Assembly (NCBI GenBank): GCA_039029395.1
Contig: JBCCGG010000010.1
Span: forward strand, 69,478-133,477
DNA from: JBCCGG01 sp039029395
Lineage (GTDB): Bacteria > Pseudomonadota > Alphaproteobacteria > Kiloniellales > JAKSDN01
Direction: 5' to 3'
Length of the DNA: 64,000 nt
A model generated the notes under the pieces. It was not told the DNA's origin, did not search any database, and saw only the letters and a list, made by a program, of their open reading frames with translations. The position numbers were made by a program, and so were the translations under genes. Positions 36,260 to 45,463 of this stretch are shown in pieces (within the stretch, counting starts at the first letter, position 1; every line of letters starts with the position of its first letter).

Positions 36260-36408
36260 CCATAATAATGACCTCATGAAATTTTTCTCATTTGCGAAGG
36301 CGAGTCGGCAACGTTGCCTAGGTGTCCGCGACAGGGAGTAACCGATTTGAAAGGCGAGGCGCCTATAGGCCTTGGGGTCGCTTGGTAGTTCTGCCTAAAG
36401 GCCCGTCA

Positions 36409-37479
36409 ATGCCTTCAACGAGCTTTGCATCGGTCCGTGGTGATTTGAGTCCGCGCTTGGCGCGCGTCCTGCGCATCCACCTGGACCTGATTTCCTTGGT
36501 AGCGCTCTATACCATGTTGGGCTGGTTCGTCGTGCAGGCCAGCGGCCAACCCGAGCGTCTCTCGCTCTTTCAGTACAACGGGATCGTGCCCCTGGTGACG
36601 GCACTGTTCTTGATCGCCTTTGCCTTCGCCTATCCGGTCTATGTGATGCTCTTCGTTCGGCCCAAGCGCCTGTTCGGTTACTTGGCCAGCGATTTGCGTG
36701 GGGTTTGGTTGGTGCCCGAGCGGATCGTTGGTGGCGCGATCGTCTTTCTTTTGCTGCCCACCGTGATCTCCGTTTACAGCTCGATCAAGATGCTGATTCC
36801 GGTGCTCCAGCCTTACACTTGGGATGCCACATTCCTGGCATGGGACCGTGTGTTGCATGGTGGTGTCGATCCCTGGCGTTTGGTTCAAGCCCTGCTCGGC
36901 GTGCCACTCGTCACCAGTTCGATAAATTTTCTCTATAATCTCTGGTTCTTCGTGCTCTATGGCATGCTGTTCTGGCAAGCCTTCAGCTTGCGCGACGGGC
37001 GTTTGCGCATGCAGTTCCTACTCACCATGGTGCTGCTTTGGATGCTGCTCGGCGGTCTCTTGGCGACGCTCTGGTCGTCAGCTGGACCGGTCTACTATGG
37101 GCGGGTCACCGGCCTTGAGGATCCTTTTATTCCTCTGATGGACTACCTGCGTATGGTGTCTGAAAGCAACGCTCTCTGGGCACTCGAGACTCAGGAGAAC
37201 CTTTGGCAGGCTCATGTCAGCGGTGACGGCATGATCGGCGGCGGTATCTCCGCGATGCCGAGCCTTCACGTGGCGACCTCGGTCGCCTTCGCGCTGCTTT
37301 GCTGGCGGGCGAATCGTTGGCTCGGCATCCTTTTGTGGGGCTATGCCGGGATCATCCTGCTGGGCTCTGTGCACCTGGCCTGGCACTATGCGGTCGACGG
37401 CTATGTCTCCTTGATCTTGACCTGCTTGATCTGGGCGCTGGTCGGGCGCTGGCTTTCCTGGCGAAACTTTGAGGCGTGA
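36409..37479 (+). CDS. PAP2-family membrane phosphatase/transferase
   Basis: About 356 residues with about seven membrane helices and the PAP2 motifs near the C-terminus: ISAMPSLHVATSVAF (the SGH-type motif with catalytic His) and GSVHLAWHYAVDGYVS (the SRxxxxxHxxxD-type motif). The arrangement resembles the PAP2_3 subfamily, which includes inositol phosphorylceramide synthase-like enzymes. The substrate is therefore a lipid phosphate or a phospholipid head group. It is divergent from flp. The start is uncertain: ATG 36409 or an in-frame GTG 36322; neither has a clear ribosome site. Confidence 0.82.
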   Translation: MPSTSFASVRGDLSPRLARVLRIHLDLISLVALYTMLGWFVVQASGQPERLSLFQYNGIVPLVTALFLIAFAFAYPVYVMLFVRPKRLFGYLASDLRGVWLVPERIVGGAIVFLLLPTVISVYSSIKMLIPVLQPYTWDATFLAWDRVLHGGVDPWRLVQALLGVPLVTSSINFLYNLWFFVLYGMLFWQAFSLRDGRLRMQFLLTMVLLWMLLGGLLATLWSSAGPVYYGRVTGLEDPFIPLMDYLRMVSESNALWALETQENLWQAHVSGDGMIGGGISAMPSLHVATSVAFALLCWRANRWLGILLWGYAGIILLGSVHLAWHYAVDGYVSLILTCLIWALVGRWLSWRNFEA

Positions 37480-37511
37480 ATCCACCGCCGGTCTTGAGTT
37501 AGACTGGCGCC

Positions 37512-38366
37512 ATGGAAATCCTATCCTGGAACATACAGGCCGGTCTGGGCTGCGACGGAAAGCTTGATCTGGCCCGCATCGCCGGGGACATCAAGGCCTT
37601 TGGCGACCCCGACGTGATCTGCCTGCAGGAGGTGGCGCGCCACTGCGAGGAGCTTGACGGCACTTCAAGCGCCGATCAGGCCGTCACCCTGGCAATGCTA
37701 TTCCCGGATCATGAGCCGGTTTATGGCGCCGGATTCGACCAGGTGGGCCGAGCACCGGACCGGCGCCGGCAGTTTGGGAACCTCCTGCTGTCCCGTTTAC
37801 CCCTGCTTCAGGTGTTCCACCACATCTTGCCCAATCCGACGGATCCGGGCGTGGCGCGGATGTCCCGGGTGGCGGTCGAGGTGGTGGTTGAGGGCGATGT
37901 TGGACCTTTGCGCCTGATCACGACCCATCTGGCCTATCATTCCACCCTCCAGCGTCTGGCCCAGGTACGCCGCTTGCGGGCGCTGACCGCGGAGGTCGCC
38001 GGCGCGCTTCGGGAGCCATCGCTCGACCGCCCCGGCACGCCCTTCGCTCAGGCGTCCCATCCGGCCAGCTCGGTCTTCTGCGGTGATTTCAACCTGGTGC
38101 CGGGCTCGCCGGAGTACGACGAGATGCTGGCGCCTTTCGACGATGGCACCCCGGCGATCCTGGATGCCTGGTCCGTGATCCATGGCGAAAAGCCCCACGA
38201 TCCCACGTGCGGCATCTTCGACCGGGAGCATTGGACCGAAGGACCCCATTGCCGGGACTTCTTCTTCATCACCGAGGATTTGGCCTTGCGGGCCAAGGCG
38301 CTTGAGGTCAATCTCACCTCGGCCGCTTCCGACCATCAGCCCCTGCGCCTGGTTCTGGCGCCTTGA
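37512..38366 (+). CDS. Endonuclease/exonuclease/phosphatase family protein, copy 1
   Basis: A 284-residue member of the DNase I/phosphatase superfamily. The metal and catalytic motifs are WNIQAGLG (Asn), VICLQEVA (metal Glu), ITTHLAY (His), CGDFNLVPGS (Asp/Asn) and SDHQPL (the terminal Asp-His). ATG 37512 begins right after a short leader. The family includes phosphodiesterases, nucleases and sphingomyelinases, so the substrate is open. A diverged second copy follows directly, indicating a tandem duplication. Confidence 0.87.
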   Translation: MEILSWNIQAGLGCDGKLDLARIAGDIKAFGDPDVICLQEVARHCEELDGTSSADQAVTLAMLFPDHEPVYGAGFDQVGRAPDRRRQFGNLLLSRLPLLQVFHHILPNPTDPGVARMSRVAVEVVVEGDVGPLRLITTHLAYHSTLQRLAQVRRLRALTAEVAGALREPSLDRPGTPFAQASHPASSVFCGDFNLVPGSPEYDEMLAPFDDGTPAILDAWSVIHGEKPHDPTCGIFDREHWTEGPHCRDFFFITEDLALRAKALEVNLTSAASDHQPLRLVLAP

Positions 38367-38382
38367 GCGAGGTCTCCCGAAC

Positions 38383-39273
38383 TTGAAGCTTGTGACCTAC
38401 AACATTCAGTACTCCTGTGGGCGCGACGGGGTCTACAGCCTTGAGCGCATTGCCGAGTCGGTGCGCGGCGCGGATCTGATCGCGCTTCAGGAGGTCGAGC
38501 GTAATTGGATCCGCAGTGGAATGGCTGACCAGCCGGCCGAGCTCGGTCGGCTCTTGCCCGAGTATCACTGGATTTACGCAGCGCCCTACGATCTGGACGC
38601 CAGCGAGCGGGACTAAGACGAACGGATCGTTCGCCGGCGGCGGCAGTTCGGCAACATGCTGCTGAGCCGCACGCCGATCCTGACCTCGCGCCATCACCTG
38701 TTGCCGAAGTACCGCACCATCCGACACAACTCCCTTCAGCGGGGCGCCCTGGAGGGGGTGATCGAGACGCCCGCCGGATTGTTACGGGTCTATTCACTCC
38801 ATTTGGCCGACCTGATCGCCGAAGAGCGCTTGGAGCAGATTGCCGCGCTATTTGCCCTCAACGAGCGGGCGGTGCGCGACGGCTGGCCTTGGAGCGGCGC
38901 CGACTCCAGGCGCTCCGAGCTTTGGCAGCAATCCGGCGCGGCGCCGGAAATGCCGGCCGAAGCTATCTTCATGGGCGATTTCAATTTAGAGCCAGGCTCT
39001 CCGGAATACGAGGCCATTGTCGGCCCAAAGCGCGCCGACATCGGACGCATTCTCGTCGGTCACAAGCTGGTCGATGCTTGGGCTGCGACCGGCCATGGGG
39101 AAGACAAGGGCGTCACCCTGTACGCCGACCCGGCTGTCGACGCGCCGGTCTCGACCCGTCTGGACTATTGCTTTGTGACGGCCGGCCTGGCGCCGCGCCT
39201 GAAGGACTGCTGGATCGATGACGGGGCCGAGGGTTCGGACCACCAGCCGGTATGGGTCGAGATGGATCTCTAG
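38383..39273 (+). pseudogene. Endonuclease/exonuclease/phosphatase family protein, copy 2, with in-frame stop
   Basis: From TTG 38383 the frame reads LVTYNIQYSCGRDG and LIALQEVERNW, then hits TAA at 38614-38616. The same frame continues without a shift: QFGNMLLSRTPIL, VYSLHLADL, FMGDFNLEPGS and SDHQPVWVEM, to TAG at 39273. All catalytic motifs of the family are present on both sides, so a single nonsense codon (Glu, Gln or Lys expected) splits one 296-codon gene. The 3' part could restart at ATG 38656 but would lack the metal Glu. Mutation or sequencing error are both possible. Confidence 0.75.
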
Positions 39274-39309
39274 GTCAACGGAGAAGGTCGTGCCGCAGAT
39301 CGGCGGTCC

Positions 39310-39903
39310 TTAGGCGCGGCGCATCGATTTCATCAGCTTGCCAATCTTGCGCTTGAGCCACCAGGCAACCAGTTTTTGGCCCAGCCAGGCGATTGCCGGG
39401 CCGGCAAGAGCGCCCAAAGCAACCGAGATCAGAGTCTGGCTTTGCAGCAGCACGATGCCGAGCGACTCTGGTTGGGCGATCAGTTTGTCCAAGTTTGGAG
39501 CTAACCCGCCGATGATGCCTCCGCCAACTCCCAAGCCGGCCAGAATCTTTAGCGGGACGTTGAATGCCTCATCCAGGGATTCAAGCCGATCGCGAACCCT
39601 TGCCAAGTGCCCCTTGATCAGCTCGGCTTCGTCGGTCTGCTGCGCCGAGGGAGCCTGCAGGTATCTCCTGTTCATCAAAGTTGCGACGTCGCCATCGGGC
39701 TGGACCACAGTCCGCAGGAAGATCGGCTGGCCGTCCGCCTGTCCGGACGGGGTTTCGATCGTTAAGCCACCGCCGAAGAACAGTTCGAACAGTGTCTTCA
39801 GGCCGGCAAGGCGAGAGGAGACGTGCCAGTCCTCCTGTGAGAACACGCGTTGCCACAAGCGCCCCTCGGGATTGCGCAGATCAGCTTCTCGTCCCGCCAA
39901 CAA
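39310..39903 (-). CDS. Hypothetical membrane protein, third gene of an unknown operon
   Basis: Not recognised. About 197 residues from TTG 39903, with GGGAG 8 bases upstream inside the preceding gene. Residues 1-115 are soluble and helical. The rest has two glycine/alanine-rich hydrophobic stretches (ILAGLGVGGGIIGGLAPN and LISVALGALAGPAIAWLG) and ends in a strongly basic tail (WWLKRKIGKLMKSMRRA). Such a hairpin plus basic tail suits membrane insertion, possibly pore-forming, but this is inference. It overlaps the previous gene by 23 bases. Confidence 0.65.
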   Translation of the reverse strand: MLAGREADLRNPEGRLWQRVFSQEDWHVSSRLAGLKTLFELFFGGGLTIETPSGQADGQPIFLRTVVQPDGDVATLMNRRYLQAPSAQQTDEAELIKGHLARVRDRLESLDEAFNVPLKILAGLGVGGGIIGGLAPNLDKLIAQPESLGIVLLQSQTLISVALGALAGPAIAWLGQKLVAWWLKRKIGKLMKSMRRA

Positions 39904-40630
39904 TCGCGCTCCCGATGGCCTTGATGAACTCGAACACGGTTTGGATCATCGTCTGCCACATGGTGATCGAAATCTTTATGCTTTCCTGATGCAGTGACTG
40001 CAGGCGCAGATAGCTGTCCTCGGGCAGGCCCGGACGCAATCTTCCTATAACGTCGCCATCGATCTGCACCGTGCTCTGCATCGCCACGGTCTCGGTGCCG
40101 ACCTCCCAGATCTTCCTGAGCAGCACGCGCTCGTCTGGGGTTAGATTCAGGCGCGGTGGGTGCTCCGCATTGATCGTGCTTCGCGTGAAATACTTGTGCT
40201 CCGAATCGGAGGAGCAATCGAAGGGCCCCTGCTCCGATTTCGAGCTCATACGCTTATCGATGCCATCCAGTAACCCGATCATCTGGTCCGAATTGCGCAT
40301 GATCCGAATCAAGAGCATCAACTCTTGCTCTTGCTCATCGGTGATACCGACACTTTGCCGCTCTTGAACGAGGTCCTCCGACAGCGTCTTGGCCTGTTGG
40401 CGGATCACGTGAAACGTGGAGCTATGGCACTCCCAATCTCTGCTGAGGAAACTTTCATCATAGACCGAGATATGGTCGGCGTAGCTTTGTGCAATGTCGA
40501 TGATGGCATGCCGTGCCGTCGGCATCTTGCGAGCGGTCATGTTCGGTTTCAAGATCGTGTTGATCTCGAGCGTGACCAAGTCTTCGGCGATATTGCCGAA
40601 GCTTTCTTTCCACAGAGATTCGTTCGTCAT
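39881..40630 (-). CDS. Hypothetical protein, second gene of an unknown operon
   Basis: Not recognised. The 249-residue, mainly helical and polar product has features such as MPTARHAIIDIAQSYADHIS and EQELMLLIRIMRNSDQM. It ends in an amphipathic or weakly hydrophobic helix (TMWQTMIQTVFEFIKAIGSA) before a short GTRS tail. This terminal helix could bind a membrane or the membrane protein encoded next. Start ATG 40630 lies 29 bases after the stop of the first operon gene; its stop is inside the third gene. Slightly AT-richer than its neighbours. No enzymatic motif was found. Confidence 0.7.
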   Translation of the reverse strand: MTNESLWKESFGNIAEDLVTLEINTILKPNMTARKMPTARHAIIDIAQSYADHISVYDESFLSRDWECHSSTFHVIRQQAKTLSEDLVQERQSVGITDEQEQELMLLIRIMRNSDQMIGLLDGIDKRMSSKSEQGPFDCSSDSEHKYFTRSTINAEHPPRLNLTPDERVLLRKIWEVGTETVAMQSTVQIDGDVIGRLRPGLPEDSYLRLQSLHQESIKISITMWQTMIQTVFEFIKAIGSAIVGGTRS

Positions 40631-40659
40631 GGCATCACCGCGCCATCAGGGGCGCCGGT

Positions 40660-41085
40660 TTAGCGCAAATACTGTTTGGCCAGGCTGAGCAGCTCCTTGA
40701 GCGCCTTGATGTTGCGCTCGATAATCGCGCTACCTTCCTCCACCCGCTTCTCGTGAAACTCGCGAATCTTTGGAAGTTCGCCCTCCGGGATGAAACGCTC
40801 GTCGATGAAGGACGTGATATCGCCGAGCACAATGTTGATCCGCGAAGACAGCAGCTTTGCGTTTTCGACCTCCTTGATCCCCATGCTTTCAAGAATCGAC
40901 GGGTCGGGTTCGGCGACCTTGCCGACGACGGTCTTCACATCCAGATGAGTCAGATTGTCGATGGCCTCTTGGATCGCCGCTTTCAGTTCCTCAAAGGTGT
41001 CCTTGCTCTGCGCGTCTTGGCCTTTCTGGGGCGGGTCACCTGCGACTGCTTTAGGGCCTGTAGGGTTGCCGGTCGCGCCTGCCAT
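40660..41085 (-). CDS. Hypothetical helical protein, first gene of an unknown operon
   Basis: Not recognised. A 141-residue soluble protein with a Gly/Pro/Lys-rich unstructured start (about 1-28), then almost continuous charged helix (TFEELKAAIQEAIDNLT, AKLLSSRINIVLGDITSF, RVEEGSAIIERNIKALKE) predicting coiled-coil assembly. ATG 41085 has GGAAGGACC upstream. It leads the operon with the two genes at 39881-40630 and 39310-39903. An adaptor or scaffold role is the most that can be inferred. Confidence 0.7.
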   Translation of the reverse strand: MAGATGNPTGPKAVAGDPPQKGQDAQSKDTFEELKAAIQEAIDNLTHLDVKTVVGKVAEPDPSILESMGIKEVENAKLLSSRINIVLGDITSFIDERFIPEGELPKIREFHEKRVEEGSAIIERNIKALKELLSLAKQYLR

Positions 41086-41350
41086 AGCTTGGTCCTTCCC
41101 TTAAAAACAACAATGATCGCAAGAATTTGGCGGCCTCGCGAGGGCCGGGAGCCGCCTCGGCCGCGGTCACTAATGCGCCGCAAACGACCGGCGAAACTGT
41201 AGCATGGTGCGTGTTGATGTGTGAACCGAAATAGAGCGCGGCGCCTATCCTTGCGCGCTTAAGTGACGACGCCTTGGCGCTGGCGAGCCTTCGCAATCAC
41301 CGTTGTTTATTGACACTAAGGCAAGATGAAGCGAGAGCGCCGGTCGGTAC

Positions 41351-42103
41351 CTACGCGACCTTCACCGCTGTCTTCGCCGCTTTCAAACGGCGGGCGATTG
41401 CCGCCTCGGGCGCCTGATCTGTGACGATCACGTCGACTGCCGCAAAATCGCAGACCTGGACCGGGGCCTGGTTGCCGAACTTGGTGTGGTCGGCGACCAC
41501 CATGACGCGCTCCGCCCGACCGATCGCCGCTTGGGAAAACTCGGCTTCCTCCAGATAATAGTCCATCAGGCCGTGGCAGCCGTCGATTGCGCCGATCGAG
41601 AGGATCGCGAGCGAGACCCGGAACTGCTCCAGAAAGCGCGTCGCCGAGGGCCCGAAGACCGCGCCGTCGTCCGCGCGCAGCTCGCCGCCCGCCAGATAGA
41701 CCCGGTTGCGTGCCGCCAGGCGGGTCGCGATTTCGGTGCAGTTGGTCACCACCAGAAGGTCTCGGTGGTCGCTGAGGGCTTGGGCCACATAGGCAGTGGT
41801 CGAGCCGGTGTCCATAACGATCGATTCACCATTGCGGATCTCGTCCGCGGCGGCCGCGGCGATCACTCGCTTGGCGGCCGCGTTCTGGGCCATGCGCTTG
41901 CGGAATGCCGGCTCGCGCAGCAATTGGGGTAGGGTGATGCCGCCGTGCACCCGCTCGACTAGGCCTTTGTCGGCCATGGCGATGACGTCGCGTCGAATCG
42001 TCTCGTCTGAGACTGCGAGCTCGCGCGCCAGGTCGCTGACGCTGCAGGCACCGCGCATGCCCAGCGCCTTCATGATCGTCGCTTGTCGCGCGGTGCGCAG
42101 CAT
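41351..42103 (-). CDS. DeoR/GlpR-family transcriptional regulator
   Basis: The 250-residue protein has an N-terminal DeoR helix-turn-helix (about 5-60: CSVSDLARELAVSDETIRRDV, then LVERVHGGI) and a C-terminal DeoR sensor domain (VMDTGSTTAYVAQAL, VVTNCTEIATRL, LAGGELR, IGAIDGCHGLMDY, VMVVADHTKFG). Such regulators usually bind phosphorylated metabolites. It is divergent from the quaternary-amine cluster and is its probable regulator. The cluster also encodes a kinase-like phosphotransferase, which could make the phosphorylated inducer (inference). Confidence 0.9.
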   Translation of the reverse strand: MLRTARQATIMKALGMRGACSVSDLARELAVSDETIRRDVIAMADKGLVERVHGGITLPQLLREPAFRKRMAQNAAAKRVIAAAAADEIRNGESIVMDTGSTTAYVAQALSDHRDLLVVTNCTEIATRLAARNRVYLAGGELRADDGAVFGPSATRFLEQFRVSLAILSIGAIDGCHGLMDYYLEEAEFSQAAIGRAERVMVVADHTKFGNQAPVQVCDFAAVDVIVTDQAPEAAIARRLKAAKTAVKVA

Positions 42104-42191
42104 CGGTGTTTCTCAAGTGGGCTCAATTCAGAGGAGATGCCATGTTAGGGCAAGGGCGTGGCGTGGCGCAATGTGGAATTTATTGGGAATT

Positions 42192-42223
42192 TGTGGGTTT
42201 GTACTTGACAGGCCAAGCCCACA
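42192..42223. promoter_or_regulatory. Imperfect dyad in the DeoR/ABC divergent region, possible operator
   Basis: TGTGGGTTTG (42192-42201) and CAAGCCCACA (42214-42223) form a dyad with one mismatch and a 12-base spacer. It contains TTGACA (42205-42210), a perfect -35-like hexamer facing the ABC operon, although no good -10 follows at 17 bases. Position and symmetry suit an operator for the divergent DeoR protein, but this is not proven. Confidence 0.35.
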
Positions 42224-42385
42224 TTCGCCAGTCTTTGGGTGAGGTTACTGGAACGGTGCTGGCGGTGTCTTCGAGGGGCCGGCGGCATCCTAGGCGAGGG
42301 GCCTGCTTGAAGATCCGGCAGGCAGTCGGGAAGCAGGTCCCTTAGTCTCTTAAATCAACAAGGACTATGGGAGGAGGCACGTCAT

Positions 42386-43342
42386 ATGAGGCAGCGAAAT
42401 CTAGTGTCGGCGCTTGCGAGCGGCCTGATGGCAACGAGCTTGCTGGTGGCCGGCCAGGCCCTGGCTGTGGAGTCCAAGGACCCGATCAAGCTGACCCTGC
42501 ACGACTGGACCGGACAGTACATCACCACGAACATCATGGCCGAGGTGCTCAAGCAGGCCGGCTACAACGTGGAGCTGGTCCAGGCCGACTACATCGCTCA
42601 GTTCGCGGGGCTCGAGTCCGGCGACCTGCACGTGGCCATGGAGATGTGGGAGACCACCGGCAAGGACGCCATGGAGGCTTCGCTGGCGACCGGCAAGACG
42701 GTCGATCTGGGCGAGACCGGCATGGATGCCATCGAGGAGTGGTGGTACCCGATTTACATGAAGGAGAAGTGCCCGGGCCTGCCCGATTGGAAGGCGCTTA
42801 ACGATTGCGCCGAGGCCTTCTCGACGCCCGAGACCGCGCCGAGCGGCCGCTATCTTGGCGGACCGGTGACCTGGGGCGGCTACGACGACGAGCGCGCCGA
42901 AGCGCTGGAGCTGGATTACGAGGTGGTGCATGCCGGGACCGATGCGGCGCTCTTCGCCGAGCTGGAGTCGGCCTATCAGCGCAAGGCACCGATCCTGCTG
43001 TGGGTCTATGCGCCGCATTGGGCGCCGATCAAGTTCGAGGGCGAATGGGTTGAGTTTCCGCGCTACACCGACGAATGCTACAACGACCCGAGCTGGGGCG
43101 TGAACCCCGATATGGCCCATGATTGCGGCAAGCCGCGCGGCTGGATCAAGGCCGTCGGCTGGGCCGAGGGCGAGAAGAAGTGGCCGGGCGCCTATCAGGC
43201 GGTGCGCAACTTCCAGATCGACAACGCGACCATGGGCAACCTGATCGCCGAGGTCGACCTAGAGGGCAAGTCGGTCGACGACGTGGTCGCCCAGTGGATG
43301 AAGGACAACGAGTCCACCTGGAAAGGCTGGATCGGCCAGTAA
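42386..43342 (+). CDS. Glycine betaine/proline-type ABC transporter substrate-binding protein (OpuAC family)
   Basis: The 318-residue precursor has a signal peptide (LASGLMATSLLVAGQALAVE) and the OpuAC/ProX fold: LHDWTGQYITTNIMAEVLKQ, YNVELVQADYIAQFAGLESG, WETTG and EEWWYPIYMKEK. The abundant Trp and Tyr residues could form the aromatic cage that binds quaternary amines, as in ProX and OpuAC. GGGAGGAGG at 42369-42377 precedes ATG 42386. It is the first gene of the operon and is followed by a strong hairpin. The substrate is betaine-like by family and context only. Confidence 0.88.
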   Translation: MRQRNLVSALASGLMATSLLVAGQALAVESKDPIKLTLHDWTGQYITTNIMAEVLKQAGYNVELVQADYIAQFAGLESGDLHVAMEMWETTGKDAMEASLATGKTVDLGETGMDAIEEWWYPIYMKEKCPGLPDWKALNDCAEAFSTPETAPSGRYLGGPVTWGGYDDERAEALELDYEVVHAGTDAALFAELESAYQRKAPILLWVYAPHWAPIKFEGEWVEFPRYTDECYNDPSWGVNPDMAHDCGKPRGWIKAVGWAEGEKKWPGAYQAVRNFQIDNATMGNLIAEVDLEGKSVDDVVAQWMKDNESTWKGWIGQ

Positions 43343-43354
43343 GGACTATGACCC

Positions 43355-43386
43355 GGCGCCCCCTCTCCGGCGGGAGAGGGGGCGCC
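43355..43386 (+). terminator. Perfect 14-bp hairpin after the substrate-binding protein gene
   Basis: GGCGCCCCCTCTCC (43355-43368) pairs with GGAGAGGGGGCGCC (43373-43386), loop GGCG, 12 bases after the stop codon. The tail is GCCTTT rather than a T run, so it may act as a 3' mRNA stabiliser or partial terminator. Similar palindromes occur as dispersed repeats in many GC-rich genomes. Confidence 0.65.
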
Positions 43387-43427
43387 GCCTTTAAGCCATT
43401 CTCTCTTGCTCCTAGAGGGCGCGCCGG

Positions 43428-45452
43428 ATGAACGAGGTGGTCCTGGAAAGCCGGGTCGCGGCGCACGGTCTGCTCGACCGCCTGCTCAGGCCCTGGTCGT
43501 TGATCTGGCTTTCCGTGCTCGGCGCGACGCTGGTCTTCGCTTATACCGGAAGGGATCTCGCGCCCTGGGCCTTCAAGTACCCGCGCGCCTGGCAGCTTAC
43601 CCTCAAGAAAGACATCGGCGACTTCATGAAGTGGCTTGTGAACGACGCCACTTTTGGTCTCTTCACCTTTAAGGAGCTGACCCGCTCGATCGCCTGGGTG
43701 CTGGAATGGCCGCTCAACTTGGCCTCCAGCCTGCTCTCGACCGGCTTTCTGGAGGGCCAGGGTTCGGACGCGGTTCAGGTCACGCCGCCTTTGAGCTGGC
43801 TTGCCGTGATCTTCGTGCTGGTCGCCATGGCCCGCTATGCCAAGGACTGGCGCCTGGCCGCCCTGGTCGGCGGCTGCTTCCTCTATCTCGCCATGTTCGG
43901 CCAGTGGGCCAGCGCCATGGTGACCCTTTCCTCGATCGTCATCGCGGTGCCGATTGGGGCCGCCGGCGGGCTCTTGATCGGCATTGCCGGCTATCGCTCG
44001 CCGTGGGTCGAACGGGTCATCAAGCCGGTTCTCGACCTCATGCAGACCGTGCCGATCTTCGCCTATCTGGTGCCGATCCTGTTCCTCTTCGGGTTCGGTC
44101 CGGTCGCCGCCATGATCGCGACCATCATCTACGCCATGCCGCCCATGGTGCGGGTCACCATGCTCGCCCTGCGCGCGGTGCCGAGCGAGATCGAGGAGTT
44201 CGGCCGCATGGCCGGCTGCACCGGCCGGCAAATGCTGTGGCGTGTGCTAGTGCCCTCGGCCATGCCGAGCCTCATGGTCGGCGTCAACCAGGTCATCATG
44301 CTGTCCCTTAATATGGTGATTATCGCGTCCATGATCGGCGCCGGCGGGCTCGGCTTCGAGGTGCTCTCCTCCCTCCGCCGGCTCAACATTGGCCAGGGCG
44401 TCGAGGCCGGCATCGCGATCGTCGTCCTGGCGATCGCTCTCGACCGCCTGAGCCAAGCCTATGCTCACCGAGAGCTGCCGCCCTATGTGGAGACCGACCG
44501 GCGGCCTTGGGTCCAGCGTCATCCCTATACGGTGCTGTCGCTCGCCTTCATCCTGGTCAGCGGTCTAATCGGCCTGGTCCTGCCGGCGGTACAGAGCTAC
44601 CCGGAAGCCCTGCAGATCACCACCGGGCCCTACTGGGGCCAGCTCGTCGAGTACATCAACGTCAACTTTTTCGACCAGCTGGAAGCAATCAAGACCTTCC
44701 TGCTGCTCAACGTAATGGTCCCGGTCAAGCGCTTCCTGCTGATGCTGCCTTGGGTCGGCGTGGCGGCGTTGCTCGGGCTGGCCGGTTGGCAGCTGGGCGG
44801 CTGGCGCTTGGCGCTGCTGGTCGTTCTGCTGTGCGTCTTCATCGTGGTCAACGGGCTCTGGGCCAAGGCAATGGTGACGGTCTACCTGGTCGGCATCTCG
44901 GTTGTCATCGCCTCGTTGATCGGTATGCCGATCGGAATCTGGGCGGCCGAGAACGAGCGGGTCGGCCGGGTTGTCCAGGTCATAATCGACACCCTGCAAA
45001 CCTTGCCTTCCTTCGTCTATTTGATTCCGGTTGTCATGCTGTTTCGGGTCGGCGACTTCTCGGCCATGATCGCGGTTGTCGCCTATGCCCTGGCGCCGGC
45101 GATCCGCTACACCGCCCACGGCATTCGCCAGCTCAACCCTCAGCTTTTGGAGGCCGGGGTCAGCGCGGGCTGCACGCGCTGGCAGCTGCTGTGGAAGATC
45201 AAGCTGCCGCTGGCCTTGCCGGAGATCATGCTCGGCGTGAATCAGACCATCATGCTGGCGATTTCCATGCTGGTGATCACCGCCCTGGTCGGCACCCGGG
45301 ATCTGGGCCAAGAGGTCTACATAGCGCTCACCAAGGCGGATACCGGGCGTGGCGTGGTGGCGGGCCTCTGCGTTGCCTTTATCGCGATCATTGCCGACCG
45401 CCTGATCGCCGCTTGGGCCGAGCGGCGCAAGCGCGAGCTCGGCATGGAGTGA
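43428..45452 (+). CDS. Fused double-domain betaine/proline ABC transporter permease
   Basis: The 674-residue membrane protein consists of two homologous permease halves. Each has its own ABC EAA loop: EFGRMAGCTGRQMLWRVLVP in the first half and EAGVSAGCTRWQLLWKIKLP in the second. Both lead into GVNQVIML or GVNQTIML. ProW-like permeases are normally about 300-400 residues and dimerise; here both halves are one chain. The cluster has the binding protein upstream but no ATP-binding subunit, which must come from elsewhere. It is followed 11 bases later by the phosphotransferase gene. Confidence 0.88.
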   Translation: MNEVVLESRVAAHGLLDRLLRPWSLIWLSVLGATLVFAYTGRDLAPWAFKYPRAWQLTLKKDIGDFMKWLVNDATFGLFTFKELTRSIAWVLEWPLNLASSLLSTGFLEGQGSDAVQVTPPLSWLAVIFVLVAMARYAKDWRLAALVGGCFLYLAMFGQWASAMVTLSSIVIAVPIGAAGGLLIGIAGYRSPWVERVIKPVLDLMQTVPIFAYLVPILFLFGFGPVAAMIATIIYAMPPMVRVTMLALRAVPSEIEEFGRMAGCTGRQMLWRVLVPSAMPSLMVGVNQVIMLSLNMVIIASMIGAGGLGFEVLSSLRRLNIGQGVEAGIAIVVLAIALDRLSQAYAHRELPPYVETDRRPWVQRHPYTVLSLAFILVSGLIGLVLPAVQSYPEALQITTGPYWGQLVEYINVNFFDQLEAIKTFLLLNVMVPVKRFLLMLPWVGVAALLGLAGWQLGGWRLALLVVLLCVFIVVNGLWAKAMVTVYLVGISVVIASLIGMPIGIWAAENERVGRVVQVIIDTLQTLPSFVYLIPVVMLFRVGDFSAMIAVVAYALAPAIRYTAHGIRQLNPQLLEAGVSAGCTRWQLLWKIKLPLALPEIMLGVNQTIMLAISMLVITALVGTRDLGQEVYIALTKADTGRGVVAGLCVAFIAIIADRLIAAWAERRKRELGME

Positions 45453-45463
45453 AAGGAAGTTTG

